Shown: in pieces, positions 17,637 to 20,450 of the stretch
Layout: each line of letters begins with the position of its first letter
How positions within the stretch are numbered: position 1 is the first letter of the stretch
DNA from: Baffinella frigidus
Taxonomy: Eukaryota; Cryptophyceae; Cryptomonadales; Baffinellaceae
Assembly (NCBI GenBank): GCA_026770585.1
Contig: MU646382.1
Location: 677,623 to 698,072, forward strand
DNA: 20,450 bases
Direction of reading: 5' to 3'
Translations under genes and position numbers: made by a program
Notes under the pieces: generated by a model
The model's input: the letters and a program-made list of their open reading frames with translations, nothing else
What the model was told of the DNA's origin: nothing
Database searches by the model: none

Positions 17637-18149
17637 ATGGCGTGGCAGGTATGAGGATTCAAGGGGTAGTTGGTCGGGGAGGGGTCAATCCTGTAGCTCG
17701 CATCGTCAAGCCTTTGCCTGGAATCTTCCGCCCCGACAACCGTGTGTGGCTACCCGCTCCTCCTCCTCCTCCTCCTCAACTACCCGTGAGCTGCAGAGCC
17801 ACACGCTGGTACGCGGGAAATCCTCAGGCTCTTTGCAAAACTGCTCCCGCTCGCTTCGGACTTTTTGTGGCCGCAACTGTCACTCTAGACCGTCCTGCAC
17901 CGCCGACGCACCCATGCGGCCTTCCAATGCACAGGCGTGGATCCTTGCGCAAGTGATTCAGAGTGTGCACCCGGCAGTGTTCCTCCGAGAGCAACGCCGG
18001 GCTGGTCGCGAACCTCCACAGGCAGGGCATCGCCTCCAACCCCAGAGTCATAGCGGCGATGCAAAGCGTCGACCGTGCCTCCTTCTGCCCGAGGCACCCC
18101 TACGAGGACTCCCCGCAGCCGATCGGCCACCAGGTGCTCTCCCGCACCC

Positions 18150-18208
<59 letters not shown>

Positions 18209-20062
18209 GCTACTTTGACGTCTTTTCTTCCTTAACCTCCTCGCTTGTTGCCGTGTTGACTTCATTGACGAGTGAAAACGCACAGAACAGAAATTAACCA
18301 CGGTGATGAGTGTCGTCCTCGCTCATGACTTCACGGCGCTTAGGTTTGCTGTATCATACTTTCAACTGATCACTTCACGGGCCTTCTCCCGACATACTCA
18401 TCATCCCTGGCGGCGCAGGCAACGATCTCAGCGCCGCACATGCACGCCATGTGCCTCGAGGCCCTCCACGCGCACCTCCGCCCCGGCATGCGCGCGCTAG
18501 ACGTCGGGTCCGGCACGGGCTACCTCACGCTCTGCATGTACGCCCCCCGCCCTCATCCGGGGACGTTTAATGTAAAAGAAAATGGATCCCTATTTGTTCA
18601 TAGAAGTTGGACGAAGGTTAATTAGGGCCCCAAGTAAATCTGATTAGGGCCACCATCCAGTTTGATAGGCCATTTCCTTTTAAATCAGACATGTTCCTGG
18701 ATGAGTCCCCCCTCTGGCGGAAGGGCGGGCTGTGTAAAGTCACTCAGGTCATCCTACACGGGGTTGTATCCCCAGAACCCCCCCCCCCCCGGCCAAAAAT
18801 CCCTCCATCAGCAGGGCTCTCTTTCTCGAATTCAAGAGGGCACTTGCTACCTCACGCGCTGCATGTACCCGTCTCAACCCTACACCCCAAACCCTAAACC
18901 AGGGCGTTGATGGTGGGGACGAGCGGGAAGGTGGTGGGGATTGAACACGTCCCAGATCTGGTGCCCTCCCGTACCCACACAGCGGGCTACGGAGGGATTT
19001 CCCGCCCGATTCTGACCAAGCATCAGCTAGGATGTCCGTGGGAACAACCCTATGTCCCTGCATAAGGCCTACCGTAGGGTCCTACGGATGATTCACTGAG
19101 CCTACAGAAGGCCTGCCGTAGGGTCCTGCTGATGATTCACTGATGGTCGGGACGAGTGGGGAGATGGTGGGGATTGAACACGTCCCTGACCTGGTGCCCT
19201 ACTTCCCATTTAGAGTTTAGGTGGTAGGGTTCAGGGTTTAGGGTTTAGGGTTTAGGGTTCAGGGTGCAGGGTGCAGGGTTCAGGGATTAGATTTAAGGGT
19301 TTAGGGTTTTGGGTTTAGGGTTTAGGTATTAGGGTTCAGGGTTTAGGGTTCAGGGTGCAGGGTTCCCAGAGCAGACATTGCTCGCGCTAGGACCCCTTGG
19401 TCCGCGTGTTTGGATGAGTTCCGCTTTCATTGATGTTGTTTCGGTTCACGGGTTAGGGTGTAGGGGTTTGCAAGTTCGGTGAGGTGTGCTCTCGTTCGAG
19501 CAGAGCATGCAGCCGATTGGTCCTTATCCGGGAAGAACGAATTGTGTAGTAATTTTCGTTGCCCAGGAACTGAAAGAAAAATAGGTTTCCCCGGATAAGT
19601 CCGTGCAGTGCCCCAACCCACCCTCCTTGCAGCAGCTGTGGGCTCACGCCTAGGGGTAAGATTGTTTTTGGGATGGGGCGCGCGATTAGCACGATCTGCG
19701 TCAAAACGTGTTGTCCGTTGCCCCGAGTGACTGCGAGCAAGCCAACCTGACGTGCGCTGTGGAAGGGACCCACCGCTGGGCTGAAGCACGCTCGTGGCGG
19801 ACCCTGGGCTGAATCTCATAGGAAAACGGTTTTGATTAAAAACTTTCTGGCGACGAAATTTACTACACATAATGAGTTTTACTAGTAATATTAAAGCATT
19901 CGTGTAGTAACTTTCATTGAATCCATTTTTGAAAATTTCAAAACGTTTCCCTAAGAAATCATGCGAGTGACTGAGACTGGGCTGAAACGCTAACTGACTG
20001 ACTCGCGACAGGTGGCCTCGTCCCTGACCAACGTGGCTGCTGACGGCAAACAGGCGCTCTTG
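17637..20062 (+). CDS. PCMT: Protein-L-isoaspartate O-methyltransferase, 5 exons, 3' end beyond window
   Basis: The enzyme methylates isoaspartyl residues of damaged proteins with S-adenosylmethionine, starting their repair; usually cytosolic. Exons proposed: 17637-17648 (MAWQ), 17978-18133, 18419-18537, 18903-18960, 20012-20062. Junction phases are 0, 0, 2, 0 and all introns are GT-AG (donors GTATGA, GTGCTC, GTACGC, GTGCCC). Spliced together they give the family order without gaps: MAWQ start, SNAGLVANLHRQGI, the hallmark DSPQPIGHQ joined to ATISAPHMHA, SAM motif I LDVGSGTGYLT, then ALMVGTSGKVVGIEHVPDL and VASSLTNV. About 132 of the family's usual 210-230 residues are present; the later GDGR and substrate-loop exons must lie beyond 20450. 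ATG 17637 is chosen because MAW is the common start of eukaryotic PCMTs. The 12-nt first exon and the last exon are the least certain. It is divergent from the centrin-like gene. Introns hold repeats and partial exon copies. Confidence 0.92.
18134..18418 (+). other. PCMT intron 2 with (AG)n microsatellite
   Basis: A phase-0 GT-AG intron of 285 bp between GHQ and ATI. It contains an uninterrupted (AG)n tract at 18155-18205, about 25 units, which supports intronic status. Confidence 0.85.
18155..18205. repeat. (AG)n microsatellite
   Basis: Perfect AG dinucleotide run of about 51 bp within PCMT intron 2. Confidence 0.97.
18731..18777. repeat. M5 fragment in PCMT intron 3
   Basis: tgtaaagtcactcaggtcat followed by cctacacggggttgtatccc matches one M5 half-unit. 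Confidence 0.7.
18839..18868 (+). repeat. Copy of the PCMT exon 3 tail and its donor inside the intron
   Basis: These 30 bases match 18512-18541 at 27 positions, covering exon 3's GTGYLTLC tail and the ATGTAC donor. The two copies are about 300 bp apart. The intervening DNA holds an M5 fragment and AT-richer sequence. Confidence 0.8.
19141..19200 (+). pseudogene. Second copy of PCMT exon 4 inside the following intron
   Basis: These 60 bases match 18908-18967 with six substitutions and no gap. It encodes the same stretch, VGTSGEMVGIEHVPDLVP, with K to E and V to M changes; the other four changes are silent. The donor GTGCCC is kept. The acceptor AG and the first five exon bases are missing, as the copy is joined to a gatgattcac sequence. 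It is either a dead copy or an alternative exon using another acceptor. Confidence 0.8.
19214..19364 (+). repeat. Short telomere-like block in PCMT intron 4
   Basis: tttaggg and ttcaggg units follow directly after the exon 4 copy. Confidence 0.9.
19821..19951. mobile_element. M3 element, copy 4, in PCMT intron 4
   Basis: Arms of about 48 bp with the same actagtaatattaaagca centre as copy 3. AATC again occurs beside both ends, at 19812 and near 19957. Confidence 0.85.
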
Positions 20063-20085
20063 GTACGGCCCTCTCTAATACCACA

Positions 20086-20241
20086 CGCTAACGCCACCGA
20101 GGTGCTTACGACCTACGGCTTGTCTACGGTAGGAGACCCCTTCCTACGACTTGTTTTTTAAAAAGGACTTTAAAAGTCGTAGGAAGGGGGCTCCTACCGT
20201 AGGCAATCCGTAGGCTGTAAGTACCTCACTGGCGTTAGCTT
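20086..20241. mobile_element. M4 element, copy 2, in PCMT intron 5
   Basis: Ends gctaacgccaccgaggtgc and gtacctcactggcgttagc; the centre ttttttaaaaaggactttaaaa is flanked by cctacgac/gtcgtagg. It starts 24 bp after the PCMT exon 5 donor. Confidence 0.9.
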
Positions 20242-20355
20242 TTCGCATGATCTCACACGGGGGGGTTTGGGTTTTGGGTTTCGGGGTTTTGGTTTCGGGG
20301 GGGTCTGTGAACAAAGCCAGTGCAGCTGCGTTTGTCGCTGTGTCCAGTCCCAACC

Positions 20356-20450
<95 letters not shown>
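20356..20450. repeat. (TTG)n microsatellite running off the window
   Basis: Perfect TTG/GTT trinucleotide run of about 95 bp to the last base; it lies downstream of PCMT exon 5, presumably intronic. Confidence 0.97.

Noticed and set aside
18961-18970. PCMT exon 4 ending at the GTACCC at 18971
   Set aside because: It would give phase 1 and add PS; the donor after position 18960 gives phase 0 and joins exactly to VASSLTNV.

Overview
This window looks like nuclear DNA of a microbial eukaryote, most likely an alga. It carries GT-AG introns, degenerate TTTAGGG telomere-type repeats inside the chromosome, retroelement-like insertions with target duplications, and many short terminal-inverted-repeat elements. 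TTTAGGG telomeres occur in plants, green algae, cryptophytes, dinoflagellates and chromerids, so the lineage is not resolved by sequence alone. No bacterial operon, rRNA or CRISPR array is visible.

Layout. Positions 1-15.3 kb are almost wholly repeats: at least seven families of short non-autonomous inverted-repeat elements (called M1-M7 here, about 55-155 bp each, several with TA flanks), single-copy fold-back elements (the best has 99-bp arms with one mismatch, 9371-9613), three SINE-like retroelements (R family) with 11-15 bp target duplications, tandem repeats, and two large interstitial telomeric blocks. Block 7973-8978 is TTTAGGG on the + strand and block 11430-12412 is CCCTAAA on the + strand, the orientation expected of two chromosome ends joined.

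Two real protein genes lie at the right end, head to head. On the minus strand, 15358-16887, is a divergent centrin/EF-hand gene, recovered as four exons; its fourth EF-hand was not found. On the plus strand, 17637-20062 and running out of the window, is protein-L-isoaspartate O-methyltransferase (PCMT), recovered as five exons covering the N-terminal half of the family. In both cases exons were joined by matching splice sites, phase and gap-free family alignment; the ORFs alone do not show the genes. Upstream of the PCMT ATG lies a duplicated, hydrophobic, targeting-peptide-like open frame without an ATG.

The most unusual observation is that three exon tails, in two neighbouring genes, are repeated inside the intron that follows them, each copy including the 5' splice site. 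One of these copies is a nearly whole PCMT exon with mostly synonymous differences. A second point of interest is that element families with unrelated ends share the same CCTACNGTAGG / CCTAGG palindromic core.
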